Source of the DNA: Thalassospira xiamenensis M-5 = DSM 17429
Lineage (GTDB): Bacteria; Pseudomonadota; Alphaproteobacteria; Rhodospirillales; Thalassospiraceae
Length of the DNA stretch: 64,000 nucleotides
Reading direction: 5' to 3'
NCBI RefSeq assembly: GCF_000300235.2
Contig: NZ_CP004388.1
Coordinates: forward strand, 725,501 to 789,500
Both the position numbers and the translations under genes were made by a program. Positions 44,180 to 53,845 of the stretch are shown here, one piece after another (the first letter of the stretch is position 1; each line of letters opens with the position of its first letter). Under the pieces are notes generated by a model that ran no database searches, had not been told where the DNA came from, and saw nothing but the letters and a program-made list of their open reading frames with translations.

Positions 44180-44755
44180 TCAATCCATCATCTCGGCCAG
44201 TTCTGCATCAAGCGTTTCGATTTCGCCACGCAGTTTTGGCAGGATATCGTTGCGTGCAGCCGCGACCTGCTGTTTCATGTTTTCAATGGCGCGACGGGAA
44301 TAGCCGTTGGCTGACTGTTGCTGGAACAGACTGGTCATCTGGGCTTCTATACCGGTATAGAAACGACGCACGCCGGTAATGATTTCCGGATGGACCTCGA
44401 ACGTACGCGGTGAATAACGCATCGTCGACCAGACCATATCGTCAAGGCGATGCGTCGCTTCTGGCGTCAGTTCGCGGGCGTGCCATTTCATCGGGGCTTC
44501 GGGATATTCCGCGATCCATTGTTCTACACGCTCGATATTGTCGACAAACTCGGCCTCAAGCGATTTTTCCAGATAGCTGACATCCGACAGACTTTGATAA
44601 CGGTCGAAATCAACCGCAATCCGGAAGCCGGCAAAGCTTGCCAGATACACACCAAGAACCGTTGATGCCAGAATGATGCACTGGGTGAACCAGAATTCGA
44701 TATTGGGTTTGCCGCTGACGCTAAGAAAGCGGAACGGGGATAAAAAGAGACGCAT
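44180..44755 (-). CDS. Unknown membrane-anchored protein downstream of an M48 protease
   Basis: A 191-residue protein with one N-terminal hydrophobic helix (about 22-46) followed by a soluble helical domain (ELTPEATHRLDDMVWSTMRYSPRTFEVHPEII) and a coiled-coil-like C-terminus (NMKQQVAAARNDILPKLRGEIETLDAELAEMMD). I recognise no family. The start overlaps the protease stop (TAATG), so the two are translationally coupled and probably act together at the membrane. Confidence 0.7.
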   Translation of the reverse strand: MRLFLSPFRFLSVSGKPNIEFWFTQCIILASTVLGVYLASFAGFRIAVDFDRYQSLSDVSYLEKSLEAEFVDNIERVEQWIAEYPEAPMKWHARELTPEATHRLDDMVWSTMRYSPRTFEVHPEIITGVRRFYTGIEAQMTSLFQQQSANGYSRRAIENMKQQVAAARNDILPKLRGEIETLDAELAEMMD

Positions 44756-46104
44756 TATTCTGATCCTTCCGGAGCTTCGTATTCGTCGTAGATTGCTGAT
44801 TGCGCTTCGAGGGCATCGACATAGCGTTCGAAAGCTGTCTGTAGCGGTATCGGTTCACCAAGCGGCAGATTGCGGTCCGCGACCATTTTATTAAGGCGTC
44901 GTACGCGATCCATTGGATGAGGGTGCGTGCCGAGATAATCAAGCATGCTCTCATCCTCCTGCATCATTGCAAGCTTGGCAAAGGTGGTTGCGACATCGGT
45001 GGCATGGCCATATTTCGCCATGACGATATCGAGTCCCCATTTATCGGCATCAAGTTCCTGGGATCGGGAATAATCCAGGTCGGCCAGCATTTTCGGCCAA
45101 CCAGCGATCCAGGTGGTCAGAACCGCATCGGCCTGGAACATCATCGCCGACAGGGCAACGCCAACCGCCTGCCGCCCTAGCCCTTCAAGATGATCACGGC
45201 CATTATAATGGCCGATTTCATGACCAAGGATGGATAATAGTTCGTTTTCGGTATCGACCAGTTCAAGCATGCCGGTATGCACAAGGATCAGCCCACCGGG
45301 CAGGGCGGCGGCATTTGGCGTGTCATCGGGGATAATGACAACTTCGAAATCATAGGCCGCAGCCGGGCCAAGGGCTGATTTCGGGATCGAGTTGATCAGA
45401 TCAAGGATATAGCGTTCCGGCAGGCTGCGTTGATCATCGCTGCGGCGTTCGGTGATGTAGTCGCCTTCAAGCTCGGACCAGATGGCGATTTCATCCTTGA
45501 TCGAAATCTGGCGGGTTGCCCATTCGACAGCAAAACCGCTGGCAGCGTAAATGCCCCAGCAGATAAACAGAAACGCCGCACTTGCCGATGTAAATTCAAC
45601 CAGCAGGTTTTTATGGCTGATATTGATGCCATCATCAGGCAGGGCAGACGGAAAGCCGCCGCTGGGGCGTTTGTCGGTATAAAGGGCCGTGCCCGAAACC
45701 ATCATTTCAACCATGCCGCGGCCAAGCTGGGCGGTGGTCATGCGGATGCCGGTAATGTGGGATGCACCCTTGGCGTCGGTCCGCATGCGCAGCATGGCTT
45801 CGCGTTTGGCACGCGTGATGGTGGCTTCGTGTGCCCCCAGTCGGCCGCCAACGAAAATGCGCAGACGCGCAAGCAGATTGCGGAACCGGTCTTCGCCGAT
45901 CACAACCTTGCCGGTGACCATTCTGCTATAACGCAGAACGATGTCTTCGGGGGCATGGTCCTCGGTGCTCAGGTGCTGATTTGGCAAAAGTTGCTCGTCA
46001 CGGCGCAGGGCGCGTTCGTGGGCGGCTTCAGCCAGACGGCCTGTCACAAAGGCGATCCCGATCAGGATCATTAGCATGATCCCCGGAACAAATAGTTCCT
46101 GCAT
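44755..46104 (-). CDS. M48-family zinc metallopeptidase, membrane-bound
   Basis: A 449-residue protein with an N-terminal membrane helix (about 5-23) and a second hydrophobic stretch near 178-196. Its peptidase domain has the zinc motif HEIGH (LLSILGHEIGHYNGRDHLEG, near 295) and the downstream Glu ligand in SRSQELDADKWGLDIV, as in HtpX/Oma1-like enzymes. DYLGTHPHPMDRVRRLNKM is the usual end of the domain. It is flanked by a YbjQ-type protein and an unknown membrane protein on the same strand; a quality-control role is plausible, but the substrate is unknown. Confidence 0.88.
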   Translation of the reverse strand: MQELFVPGIMLMILIGIAFVTGRLAEAAHERALRRDEQLLPNQHLSTEDHAPEDIVLRYSRMVTGKVVIGEDRFRNLLARLRIFVGGRLGAHEATITRAKREAMLRMRTDAKGASHITGIRMTTAQLGRGMVEMMVSGTALYTDKRPSGGFPSALPDDGINISHKNLLVEFTSASAAFLFICWGIYAASGFAVEWATRQISIKDEIAIWSELEGDYITERRSDDQRSLPERYILDLINSIPKSALGPAAAYDFEVVIIPDDTPNAAALPGGLILVHTGMLELVDTENELLSILGHEIGHYNGRDHLEGLGRQAVGVALSAMMFQADAVLTTWIAGWPKMLADLDYSRSQELDADKWGLDIVMAKYGHATDVATTFAKLAMMQEDESMLDYLGTHPHPMDRVRRLNKMVADRNLPLGEPIPLQTAFERYVDALEAQSAIYDEYEAPEGSE

Positions 46105-46122
46105 TGGAAAAGACTCCGGGGA

Positions 46123-46467
46123 TTATTTCAGGCGAACAGCCGTGCCATAGGCAAAGATTTCAGCCGCCTTGTATGCGACCTGCGATGTGGAAAAATGCAC
46201 ATCAACAACCGCATCGGCATCCATCACACCGGCCTGTTTGACCAGGCGTTCGAGGGCCTCGGTCTGGGCCTGTTCTAGAAGGCGGGTATAAGAACGCACT
46301 TCGCCGCCAAACAGGTTTTTGAAAAAGGCAAAAATATCAAACAGGAAGCTTCGGCTGCGAACCGAACTGCCAAATACGATGCCCAGATTTTCGCTGATTT
46401 CACGGCCCGGAATATGGGATATTGTCACGACCGGCAATTCTGCCGCCGTGTTTTGGTTTTTCGTCAT
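46123..46467 (-). CDS. YbjQ/UPF0145 family protein
   Basis: A 114-residue protein of the heavy-metal-binding-domain-like UPF0145 family, which forms pentamers in solved structures. The segments GIVFGSSVRSRSFLFD, EVRSYTRLLEQAQTEALERLVKQA and DADAVVDVHFSTSQV are typical. Function unknown. It is the first gene of the protease cluster. Confidence 0.85.
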   Translation of the reverse strand: MTKNQNTAAELPVVTISHIPGREISENLGIVFGSSVRSRSFLFDIFAFFKNLFGGEVRSYTRLLEQAQTEALERLVKQAGVMDADAVVDVHFSTSQVAYKAAEIFAYGTAVRLK

Positions 46468-46675
46468 TTGTTTGCTCGTCTCAAATTATTGTTTTTGGTG
46501 CCGATTTTTCGGCTGGCGCAATAAAGCCACTTTGCGAACGTATTGCAAGCGATTATCAAGTGACGGTGAATGAAGTTGCGGTGACAGTGCAAAAATACGG
46601 CATTGTTGCCGATGCAGTGCTGCTATCGCGCATTCGGCAATTGACACCAAACCGGACGCCTCCTATTCCAACATC

Positions 46676-48352
46676 ATGACAAATATGCTTGCCATCGCGA
46701 TTGCCCAGCTTAACCCCATTGTCGGCGACGTTGCCGGGAATGCCGAGAAAGTTGTGGCTGCCTGGGAAACTGCGGCCGATCAGGGCGCGGATATTGTCCT
46801 TTATTCCGAACTGGTTCTGTCGGGCTATCCGCCCGAGGATCTGGTGATGAAGCCTGCCTTCATGCGCCATCTGCGTCATGCGGTCGAAGATATCTGCGAA
46901 CGCACCAGGTCGCGCAAAAACGGCCCGGCCTTGTTGTTAACGACACCGTGGGATATTGACGGGGAACGCTTTAACGCGGTTCTTCTGATCGATCAGGGCA
47001 AGATCGAAACGGTGCGGGCAAAAAACGACCTGCCGAATTATGGCGTGTTTGATGAAAAACGCGTGTTCAGCGCCGGACCGATGCCCGACGTCGTGTCATT
47101 CCGGGGGGTAACACTTGGTGTGCCAATCTGCGAGGACGTCTGGACGCCAAAGGTTGTTGCCCATCTGCGAGATCGTGGGGCGGAAATTTTCCTGGTGCCG
47201 AACGGATCACCGTTCGAGGCCGACAAGGGCGATCTGCGCCGTAATCTGATTGCGGATCGGGTCCGTGAAACCGGCGTTCCGATGATTTACTGCAACGAAG
47301 TCGGTGGTCAGGACGAACTGGTGTTTGATGGCGGTTCATTTGGTCTTAACGGTGATGGATCATTGGCCGTGGCCCTGCCGGGCTTTGCCGAGGATGTCGC
47401 CACCAGCACCTGGTTGCGTGGTGAAGATGGTAGCTGGCGGTGCGATGAAAATGCACCAAAGGCCGATTATCCAAGCGGGCTTGATGCAGTATACCAGACA
47501 TTGGTTCTGGGGCTTCGGGATTATGTGAACAAAAACCGGTTCCCCGGTGTTGTGATCGGCATGTCGGGCGGGATCGATAGCGCGCTTTCGGCCGCCATTG
47601 CCGTTGATGCGCTGGGATCAGATCGGGTGCGGCTGGTGATGATGCCGTCACCCTATACATCGCGCGAAAGCCTTGAGGATGCCGAACAATGCGCCGGGAT
47701 GCTGAAAACCGGGATTGAAAGCATCAATATCGGGCCTGCCATGGAAGCATTCGAACAGATGCTTGCCCCGGCATTCGAAGGCCGGGACCCGGATATTACC
47801 GAAGAAAACATTCAGGCCCGTTCGCGCGGGATCATCCTGATGGGGCTTTCAAACAAGTTCGGCGATATGGTGCTGACGACGGGCAACAAGTCGGAAATGT
47901 CCGTTGGCTATGCCACGCTGTATGGTGACATGTGCGGTGGCTATTCGGTTTTGAAGGACCTTTACAAAACGACTGTGTTTGCGCTTTGCCATTGGCGTAA
48001 TGCCCATCATCCGGCGGGCGCGCTTGGTCCGGACGGCATTGTGATCCCGGAACGGATCATTACCAAGCCGCCATCGGCCGAACTGCGCCCGGATCAGAAA
48101 GACGAAGATAGCCTGCCGCCTTATGACGTTCTTGATGATATCCTTCATCAGATGATTGAAGGCGAACGGTCTGTTTCCGAGATTGTCGAAAGCGGCCATG
48201 ACGAGGCCACGGTGCGCCGGGTCTGGCGGTTGCTGGACCGGGCGGAATATAAACGCCGACAGGCACCACCCGGGGTCAAGATTACTCCGCGTGCCTTTGG
48301 CCGCGACCGCCGCTATCCGATTACCAACGGTTTCACGAATTTAGTGACCTGA
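46676..48352 (+). CDS. nadE: Glutamine-dependent NAD+ synthase
   Basis: A 558-residue enzyme with an N-terminal nitrilase-type glutaminase and a C-terminal synthetase that amidates nicotinate adenine dinucleotide. The glutaminase triad is E45 (YSELVLSGYP), K116 (RAKNDLPNYGVFDEKRVF) and C152 (GVPICEDVW). The synthetase P-loop is GMSGGIDSALSAAIA, followed by TTGNKSEMSVGYATLYGDMCGG. No strong ribosome binding site is seen, but the start is fixed by the family N-terminus. It is 12 bp upstream of gltX. Confidence 0.95.
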   Translation: MTNMLAIAIAQLNPIVGDVAGNAEKVVAAWETAADQGADIVLYSELVLSGYPPEDLVMKPAFMRHLRHAVEDICERTRSRKNGPALLLTTPWDIDGERFNAVLLIDQGKIETVRAKNDLPNYGVFDEKRVFSAGPMPDVVSFRGVTLGVPICEDVWTPKVVAHLRDRGAEIFLVPNGSPFEADKGDLRRNLIADRVRETGVPMIYCNEVGGQDELVFDGGSFGLNGDGSLAVALPGFAEDVATSTWLRGEDGSWRCDENAPKADYPSGLDAVYQTLVLGLRDYVNKNRFPGVVIGMSGGIDSALSAAIAVDALGSDRVRLVMMPSPYTSRESLEDAEQCAGMLKTGIESINIGPAMEAFEQMLAPAFEGRDPDITEENIQARSRGIILMGLSNKFGDMVLTTGNKSEMSVGYATLYGDMCGGYSVLKDLYKTTVFALCHWRNAHHPAGALGPDGIVIPERIITKPPSAELRPDQKDEDSLPPYDVLDDILHQMIEGERSVSEIVESGHDEATVRRVWRLLDRAEYKRRQAPPGVKITPRAFGRDRRYPITNGFTNLVT

Positions 48353-48364
48353 AAAAAGTTTGAA

Positions 48365-49717
48365 ATGACAAAACCTGTCCTGCGATTTGCACCCAGCCCG
48401 ACCGGGCTTCTTCACGTCGGCAATGCCCGTGTTGCCATGATGAACTGGCTTTATGCCCGTAAACATGGCGGCGAGTTCATCCTGCGCTTTGACGATACCG
48501 ATCCGGTCCGTTCCAAAGACGAATATGTCGATGCGATCCGTGAAGACCTGAAATGGCTTGGCATTGACTGGGACCGCGAAGAACGTCAAAGCCTGCGTCA
48601 GGATAAATATGACGCGGCGATTGACGACCTGAAATCGCGCAACATGCTTTATCCATGCTATGAAACCGAAGGCGAACTGAACTGGAAACGCAAAGCCGCA
48701 CGCCAGCGTCATCAGCCGTTCATCTATGACCGCAAGGCATTGACGCTTTCGGATGATGAAATCGCCCATCTGGAGGCGGAAGGGCGCAAACCGCACTGGC
48801 GCTTCCTTCTGACCGATGGCGTGGTTGAATGGGATGACCTGACGCGCGGGATTTGCACGTTTGATACCGAACATGTGTCCGATCCGGTTCTGATCCGCGA
48901 AGACGGATCGTTGCTGTATATGCTGGGTTCGGTCGTTGATGATCTTGAAATGGGTGTTACCCATATCATCCGCGGCGAGGACCATGTGACCAATACGGTG
49001 TCACAGATCCTGCTTTATATGGCGATGGGTGGTAAGCCCGGTGCGCTTGAATTTGCCCATATGCCGCTTCTGGCGGGGCCGGGTGGTTCGCAGCTGTCGA
49101 AACGTCTGGGCAGCCTTTCGCTGCGTGAATTGCGCAATGACGGGTTCGAGGTCGCATCACTTGTCGGGCTTCTGACCGGGCTTGGTGCATCGGACAAGAT
49201 CGAACCTGCGACCTTGACCGAGGTTCTGGGCAAATTCGATCTGTCGCATTATGGCCGTTCGACCCCGAAATTTGATCCGGCAGAACTTGCCAGCCTGAAC
49301 GAAAAAGTCATTCATGACATGTCGTTTGAAACGGCAAAGCCAAAGCTTGAGGCCCTTGGCCTGGGCGACGCACCCGAAGAATTCTGGAATGCGGTGCGCG
49401 GAAATTGCTGGCGCGTGGCAGAAGCGGTTGAATGGTGGGATGTGATCACCAAACAGGTCATCCCGCAGATTGACGACGCCGATGCGGAATTTTTAAAGCA
49501 GGCGGCCGATCTGATGCCCGAAGGCGACCTTGACACAACCAGCTGGAAAGCATGGACCGGTGCGATCAAGGATGCGACCGGCCGCAAGGGCAAGGATCTT
49601 TTCATGCCGCTTCGCAAGGCGTTGACGGGGCGTGAACATGGCCCGGAAATGTCGGCGATGCTGGTTCTGATCGGACGTGAAAAGGCGTGTGAACGGCTTT
49701 GTGGAAAGGCGGTCTAA
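48365..49717 (+). CDS. gltX: Glutamyl-tRNA synthetase
   Basis: A 450-residue class I synthetase. The HIGH signature appears as HVGN (residues 17-20, FAPSPTGLLHVGNARVA) and the KMSKS loop as LSKRLGS (near 244). The C-terminal anticodon-binding region is present, so this is a full synthetase rather than a Glu-Q-tRNA enzyme. Alphaproteobacteria often carry two GltX paralogues with different tRNA preference; which one this is cannot be decided here. It lies between nadE and cysS in one direction. Confidence 0.95.
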   Translation: MTKPVLRFAPSPTGLLHVGNARVAMMNWLYARKHGGEFILRFDDTDPVRSKDEYVDAIREDLKWLGIDWDREERQSLRQDKYDAAIDDLKSRNMLYPCYETEGELNWKRKAARQRHQPFIYDRKALTLSDDEIAHLEAEGRKPHWRFLLTDGVVEWDDLTRGICTFDTEHVSDPVLIREDGSLLYMLGSVVDDLEMGVTHIIRGEDHVTNTVSQILLYMAMGGKPGALEFAHMPLLAGPGGSQLSKRLGSLSLRELRNDGFEVASLVGLLTGLGASDKIEPATLTEVLGKFDLSHYGRSTPKFDPAELASLNEKVIHDMSFETAKPKLEALGLGDAPEEFWNAVRGNCWRVAEAVEWWDVITKQVIPQIDDADAEFLKQAADLMPEGDLDTTSWKAWTGAIKDATGRKGKDLFMPLRKALTGREHGPEMSAMLVLIGREKACERLCGKAV

Positions 49718-49784
49718 AGCAAACAGCTTTGACCGCCGGAAATATCCCGCAAAACCGAAAACACAAGCCATATGGACCGAAAAC

Positions 49785-51164
49785 ATGACCAAGACCACAT
49801 TGCGTATCTATGACACCTTAAGCCGCGAAAAGCAGGTGTTCGAGCCGATTGATGCCAACCATGTCCGGCTTTATGTCTGCGGCCCGACGGTTTACGACTA
49901 TGCCCATGTCGGCAATGCACGGCCTGTTGTGGTGTTTGATACGCTGGTGCGTGTATTGCGCCATATCTATCCAAACGTGACCTATGTGCGCAACGTGACC
50001 GACGTTGATGACAAGATCAACGAACGTGCCCGCCAAAGTGGCGAGCCGATTTCGGAAATCACCAAACGTACCCATCAGGCATATCTGGATGATATGGGCG
50101 CGCTTAATGCCGCCAAGCCCGATATCGAACCGCGCGCGACCGAACATATCGCGGAAATGATCGCGATGTGCGAAAGCCTGATCGAACAGGGCTTTGCCTA
50201 TGCCGCCGAAGGGCACGTGCTGTTTTCCGTTGGCCAGTATGAAGAATACGGCAAGCTGTCGCGTCGCGACCGCAAGGAAATGATCGCCGGTGCCCGGGTT
50301 GAAGTCGCCCCCTATAAAAAGGACCCGGCGGACTTTGTGCTTTGGAAACCGTCAGATGACGAGACGCCGGGCTGGGAAAGCCCATGGGGCCGCGGACGTC
50401 CGGGCTGGCATATTGAGTGCTCTGCCATGTCGACGCGCTATCTGGGCGAGAATTTCGACATTCATGGCGGCGGATCGGATCTGGTCTTCCCGCACCATGA
50501 AAACGAAATCGCGCAAAGCTGCTGCGCGAACAAGGGTTCTAGTTACGCCAAATACTGGATGCATAACGGCCATCTGATGGTCGAAGGTGAAAAGATGTCC
50601 AAGTCGCTTGGCAACTTTGTCACCGTGCATGAGTTGCTCGAAAGCTGGCCGGGCGAGGCGATCCGTCTGGCGATGCTGGGAACCCACTATCATCAGCCGA
50701 TCAACTGGACCGAAGAAAACCTGCGTCAGGCCAAAGAGGCGCTGGACCGGTTCTATACCGCCCTCCGTCAGACCACCGATATCGAACCGGAAAACACCCC
50801 GGTGCCGGAATCTGTTCTGAATGCGCTGTGTGATGATCTTAATACGCCGCTTGCGATTTCGGAGTTCCATGAACTGGTGACCGAACTTAACAAGGCGACG
50901 AAGAAATACGATAAGGCCGAAGCCAAGGGCCGTGTTCTGGCGGCGGCAACTTTGCTGGGGATTCTGGAAAATGATCCGGAAGCCTGGTTCACCGGTTCTG
51001 CCGATGAAGACGAAGCTGCCGAGATTGACAGCCTGATCCAGCAGCGTGCCGAAGCGAAGAAAAACCGCGACTTTGCCACCGCCGATCAGATCAGAAACGA
51101 TCTTTTGGCGCGTGGTATCCTGCTTGAAGACTTCAAGGAAGGTACGAGCTGGAAGCGCGTTTGA
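49785..51164 (+). CDS. cysS: Cysteinyl-tRNA synthetase
   Basis: A 459-residue class I synthetase. The zinc site uses C32 (YVCGPTVYD), the Cys in GWHIECS and the His residues in FPHHENEIAQS. The signature HVGN is at 41-44 and EKMSKSLGNF near 270. The start is placed at 49785 (MTKTTLRIYDTL); the open frame begins at 49677 inside gltX, but those residues have no family counterpart. Confidence 0.95.
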   Translation: MTKTTLRIYDTLSREKQVFEPIDANHVRLYVCGPTVYDYAHVGNARPVVVFDTLVRVLRHIYPNVTYVRNVTDVDDKINERARQSGEPISEITKRTHQAYLDDMGALNAAKPDIEPRATEHIAEMIAMCESLIEQGFAYAAEGHVLFSVGQYEEYGKLSRRDRKEMIAGARVEVAPYKKDPADFVLWKPSDDETPGWESPWGRGRPGWHIECSAMSTRYLGENFDIHGGGSDLVFPHHENEIAQSCCANKGSSYAKYWMHNGHLMVEGEKMSKSLGNFVTVHELLESWPGEAIRLAMLGTHYHQPINWTEENLRQAKEALDRFYTALRQTTDIEPENTPVPESVLNALCDDLNTPLAISEFHELVTELNKATKKYDKAEAKGRVLAAATLLGILENDPEAWFTGSADEDEAAEIDSLIQQRAEAKKNRDFATADQIRNDLLARGILLEDFKEGTSWKRV

Positions 51165-51183
51165 TCCGTCGGATTTGAATTGG

Positions 51184-51218
51184 AAAAGGCACCGCAGGGA
51201 GACCTGCGGTGCCTTTTT
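51184..51218 (+). terminator. Rho-independent terminator of cysS
   Basis: The stem AAGGCACCGCAGG / CCTGCGGTGCCTTTTT with loop GAGA is strong. It also lies at the end of the converging carboxymuconolactone decarboxylase gene. Confidence 0.9.
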
Positions 51219-51221
51219 GCT

Positions 51222-51617
51222 TTAATTGGCGGTGGCGTCCAGTTCGTCAAACAGTTCCTGTGCGGCATTCAGGCCGTTGATCGCGGCGGGAAGACCGCCA
51301 TAAACCGCCATCTGCCAGATCGCTTCGATGATTTCTTCGCGTGTCGCCCCGGCAGCAAGAGAATGTTTGATATTGACCTTAAGCTGCGGTGCGGTTTGCC
51401 CGCCCAGAACCGTCAGGGCGGAAATCGTGCAGAGCTGACGGGTTTTCAGATCAAGGTTGGGCCGGGCGTAATGACGGCCATAGGCCCATTCAACAAGACT
51501 TTCGGCAAATCCGGGCACCAGGGTATCGTATTTTTCGGCCAAGGCGCCTTCAAGCGGCGGGTTCAGACGTGCGACAACATCGCGCCCGGCGTCGAGCGCG
51601 CTTTTATGTTCAGCCAT
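51222..51617 (-). CDS. Carboxymuconolactone decarboxylase family protein
   Basis: A 131-residue all-helical protein of the CMD/AhpD-like family (PNLDLKTRQLCTISALTVLGGQTAPQLKVNIKHSLAAGATREEIIEAIWQMAVYGGLPAAINGL). It has a single cysteine and lacks the CxxC of AhpD peroxidases, so it is closer to decarboxylase-type members. The start at 51617 follows AGGAG. It lies 28 bp downstream of a MerR-type regulator and is probably controlled by it. Confidence 0.88.
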   Translation of the reverse strand: MAEHKSALDAGRDVVARLNPPLEGALAEKYDTLVPGFAESLVEWAYGRHYARPNLDLKTRQLCTISALTVLGGQTAPQLKVNIKHSLAAGATREEIIEAIWQMAVYGGLPAAINGLNAAQELFDELDATAN

Positions 51618-51645
51618 AAGGGGCTCCTGTAAGGTATTTTTGAGG

Positions 51646-52020
51646 TCAGGCCGTTTTCTTGCGGCCGATTTCGTCGTAATTGGCGATTTTGTAATCAAGC
51701 ACTTCGAGGGTTTCGGTCAGTTCGGTGATTTTCTGGGCCAACCCGGTCCGATAGATTTCAAGAAGTTCGCGCCGTTCGCCAACCGTTTGTTCGCCTTCGC
51801 TGCGCAGACGGGCAAACCGGACCCGGTCGCGGATCGGCATGCCAAGATCCTTAAGCCGGCTTATGAAAGTCAGCCAATCGAGAATTTCCGGATCATAGTA
51901 CCGTCGACCGCCCGCATCACGGGATGGTTTGGGCACAAGACCGATTTTTTCGTAATAGCGCAGCGTGTGAATGGGCAAACCGCTTTTGGCCGAGACTTCA
52001 CCAATCATCATGTCGGTCAC
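51646..52020 (-). CDS. MerR-family transcriptional regulator
   Basis: A 124-residue protein with the MerR winged helix (MIGEVSAKSGLPIHTLRYYEKIGLVPKPSRDAGGRRYYDPEILDWL, 5-49) and a C-terminal coiled coil. It has no cysteines for metal binding, so it resembles the stress/aldehyde-sensing subgroup such as AdhR. It precedes the CMD gene on the same strand and faces away from an aldo/keto reductase gene, suggesting control of both. Confidence 0.88.
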   Translation of the reverse strand: MTDMMIGEVSAKSGLPIHTLRYYEKIGLVPKPSRDAGGRRYYDPEILDWLTFISRLKDLGMPIRDRVRFARLRSEGEQTVGERRELLEIYRTGLAQKITELTETLEVLDYKIANYDEIGRKKTA

Positions 52021-52182
52021 CTTTCAGCTTGGGGAACTTTCAAAAGGCTAGCTGCTGGAGTGTACTTTAGGTCAAGCGTAAATTTTTTGCCAGTTTGTGC
52101 AACAGCTTGCAGTTGCGCAGACATGACATTCTGACCACCTTCTATCCTGTGACCGGTTCGAAACGACAATGTTGGGATTGCG

Positions 52183-53121
52183 ATGTTTTTACTGGGGCGA
52201 CGGAATTTCCTGCGCGGTGCGACGGCAATTGGCGCAACAGCGGGCTTTGGCGCGATCAAGCCGCTTTGGGCACAAACGCTTGATAATCGTGCGGTGCTTG
52301 ATGTGATCAAAAAGCCGATCCCGTCAACGGGTGAAATGATCCCGGCGGTCGGTCTGGGAAGCTGGATCACGTTTAATGTCGGCAATGATCCGGTTTTGCG
52401 CGACCAGTGCGCCAATGTCATGCAGGCCTTTTTTGACGGAGGCGGACGGATGATCGACAGCTCGCCGATGTATGGATCGTCCCAGGATGTGATCGGTTAC
52501 GGGCTTGATAAACTGGGTGCGCGTGATCGGGTATTTTCAACCGATAAGGTCTGGACATCGGATGACGGTGCAGACCAGATCGCCGAAACATCCGATTACT
52601 GGAACATCGAAAAGTTTGACCTGTTGCAGGTCCATAATCTGGTGGGGATCAATGACAATCTGCCGCTTCTGTTCGATATGAAGGATGAAGGACGACTGCG
52701 TTATGTCGGCGTGACGACGTCGCATGGCAGGCGTACCGATGATCTGATCGCGGTGATGAAAAACGCGCCGCTTGATTTCGTACAGGTCACCTATAACCCG
52801 GTGGATCGCAAGGTCGAGGATTACCTGCTGCCGCTGGCCTTGGAACGCGGGATTGCCGTGATCGTCAACCGACCGTTTCAGGGCGGCCATCTGATTGATC
52901 GGCTTGAAGGTGAAAAACTGCCGGACTTTGCCGCCGAGATCGAAGTACGAAGCTGGGCGCAGTTGATCCTGAAGTATCTGATTTCCCATCCGGCGGTGAC
53001 CTGTCCGATCCCGGCAACGACACAGCCGATGCACGCCATGGAAAACATGCAGGCGGCCACCGGCCCAATGCCCGATGATGACATGCGCCAACGTATTGCT
53101 GCCGTGATCGGGGTTCTGTGA
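52183..53121 (+). CDS. Tat-exported aldo/keto reductase
   Basis: A 312-residue aldo/keto-reductase barrel with a twin-arginine signal peptide (GRRNFLRGATAIGATAGFGAIKPLWAQ), so it is expected to fold in the cytosol and be exported with its cofactor. The catalytic-tetrad segments can be followed: MIDSSPMYGSS (Asp, Tyr), STDKVW (Lys) and LLQVHNL (His). AKR enzymes with Tat signals are uncommon. The stop overlaps the next start (TGATG). Confidence 0.85.
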   Translation: MFLLGRRNFLRGATAIGATAGFGAIKPLWAQTLDNRAVLDVIKKPIPSTGEMIPAVGLGSWITFNVGNDPVLRDQCANVMQAFFDGGGRMIDSSPMYGSSQDVIGYGLDKLGARDRVFSTDKVWTSDDGADQIAETSDYWNIEKFDLLQVHNLVGINDNLPLLFDMKDEGRLRYVGVTTSHGRRTDDLIAVMKNAPLDFVQVTYNPVDRKVEDYLLPLALERGIAVIVNRPFQGGHLIDRLEGEKLPDFAAEIEVRSWAQLILKYLISHPAVTCPIPATTQPMHAMENMQAATGPMPDDDMRQRIAAVIGVL

Positions 53122-53828
53122 TGAGCGAGTGGTGGAGCTACAGTCTGGCAGATTTTCTGCTGTTTTCGCCGCGCGTTTATTACCGGCTGTTTGAAACGCT
53201 GAATACCACATGGTGGCTTGCGGTTACCGCCGCATTGGTAGCAGGGATCATCACCTTTGGCCTTTCCATCCGGCACGGCAATCGCGGCAACCGGGTGGCG
53301 CTTGTACTGTTGGCGATGATCTGGGGCTGGGTGACTGCGGGCTTCCTTTGGTATTATTACCAGCCGATCAACTGGATAATCCCTTATTTCATTCCGGCAT
53401 TTATCACAGAGGCATTGTTGATGGTGATGTTTGCCGCGCGCCGGATGCCGTTGCGATTTGGCTGGCGCGGTGATTTTTCCAGCATTGCCGGGGTGGTGAT
53501 GATCGTGATTGCGATTTTCGTCTATCCCTTTGTCGGTCTGATCGAAGGGCGCGACCTGATACAGGCGGAACTGTTTGGCAGTGCCGCCGATCCGACGGTA
53601 ATCGGGACGCTTGGCTTTATCCTGCTGGCGCGCGGGTCGTGGCGCTGGGTCCTGTTGCCTGTGCCGTTGGTGTGGTGTGTACTGTCCAGCGGGACATTAT
53701 GGGTGATGGACCAGAATATCGCGCTGCTGCCCCTGATAGCTGTCTGGTTGACGGTGCTTGGCGGCTGGATGGATCAGAAAAGCGGTGTCACCCGCCGGTC
53801 ATTGCTTGATACCGGCGGGGATGACTAG
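53121..53828 (+). CDS. Multispan membrane protein coupled to the Tat-AKR gene
   Basis: A 235-residue protein with about six hydrophobic helices (near 30-50, 55-75, 85-103, 118-135, 155-170, 175-215). I recognise no named family. The ATG at 53121 overlaps the upstream stop (TGATG). The tight coupling suggests a joint function at the membrane. Confidence 0.75.
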   Translation: MSEWWSYSLADFLLFSPRVYYRLFETLNTTWWLAVTAALVAGIITFGLSIRHGNRGNRVALVLLAMIWGWVTAGFLWYYYQPINWIIPYFIPAFITEALLMVMFAARRMPLRFGWRGDFSSIAGVVMIVIAIFVYPFVGLIEGRDLIQAELFGSAADPTVIGTLGFILLARGSWRWVLLPVPLVWCVLSSGTLWVMDQNIALLPLIAVWLTVLGGWMDQKSGVTRRSLLDTGGDD

Positions 53829-53845
53829 AGTTCGTGTCGCGCGAT

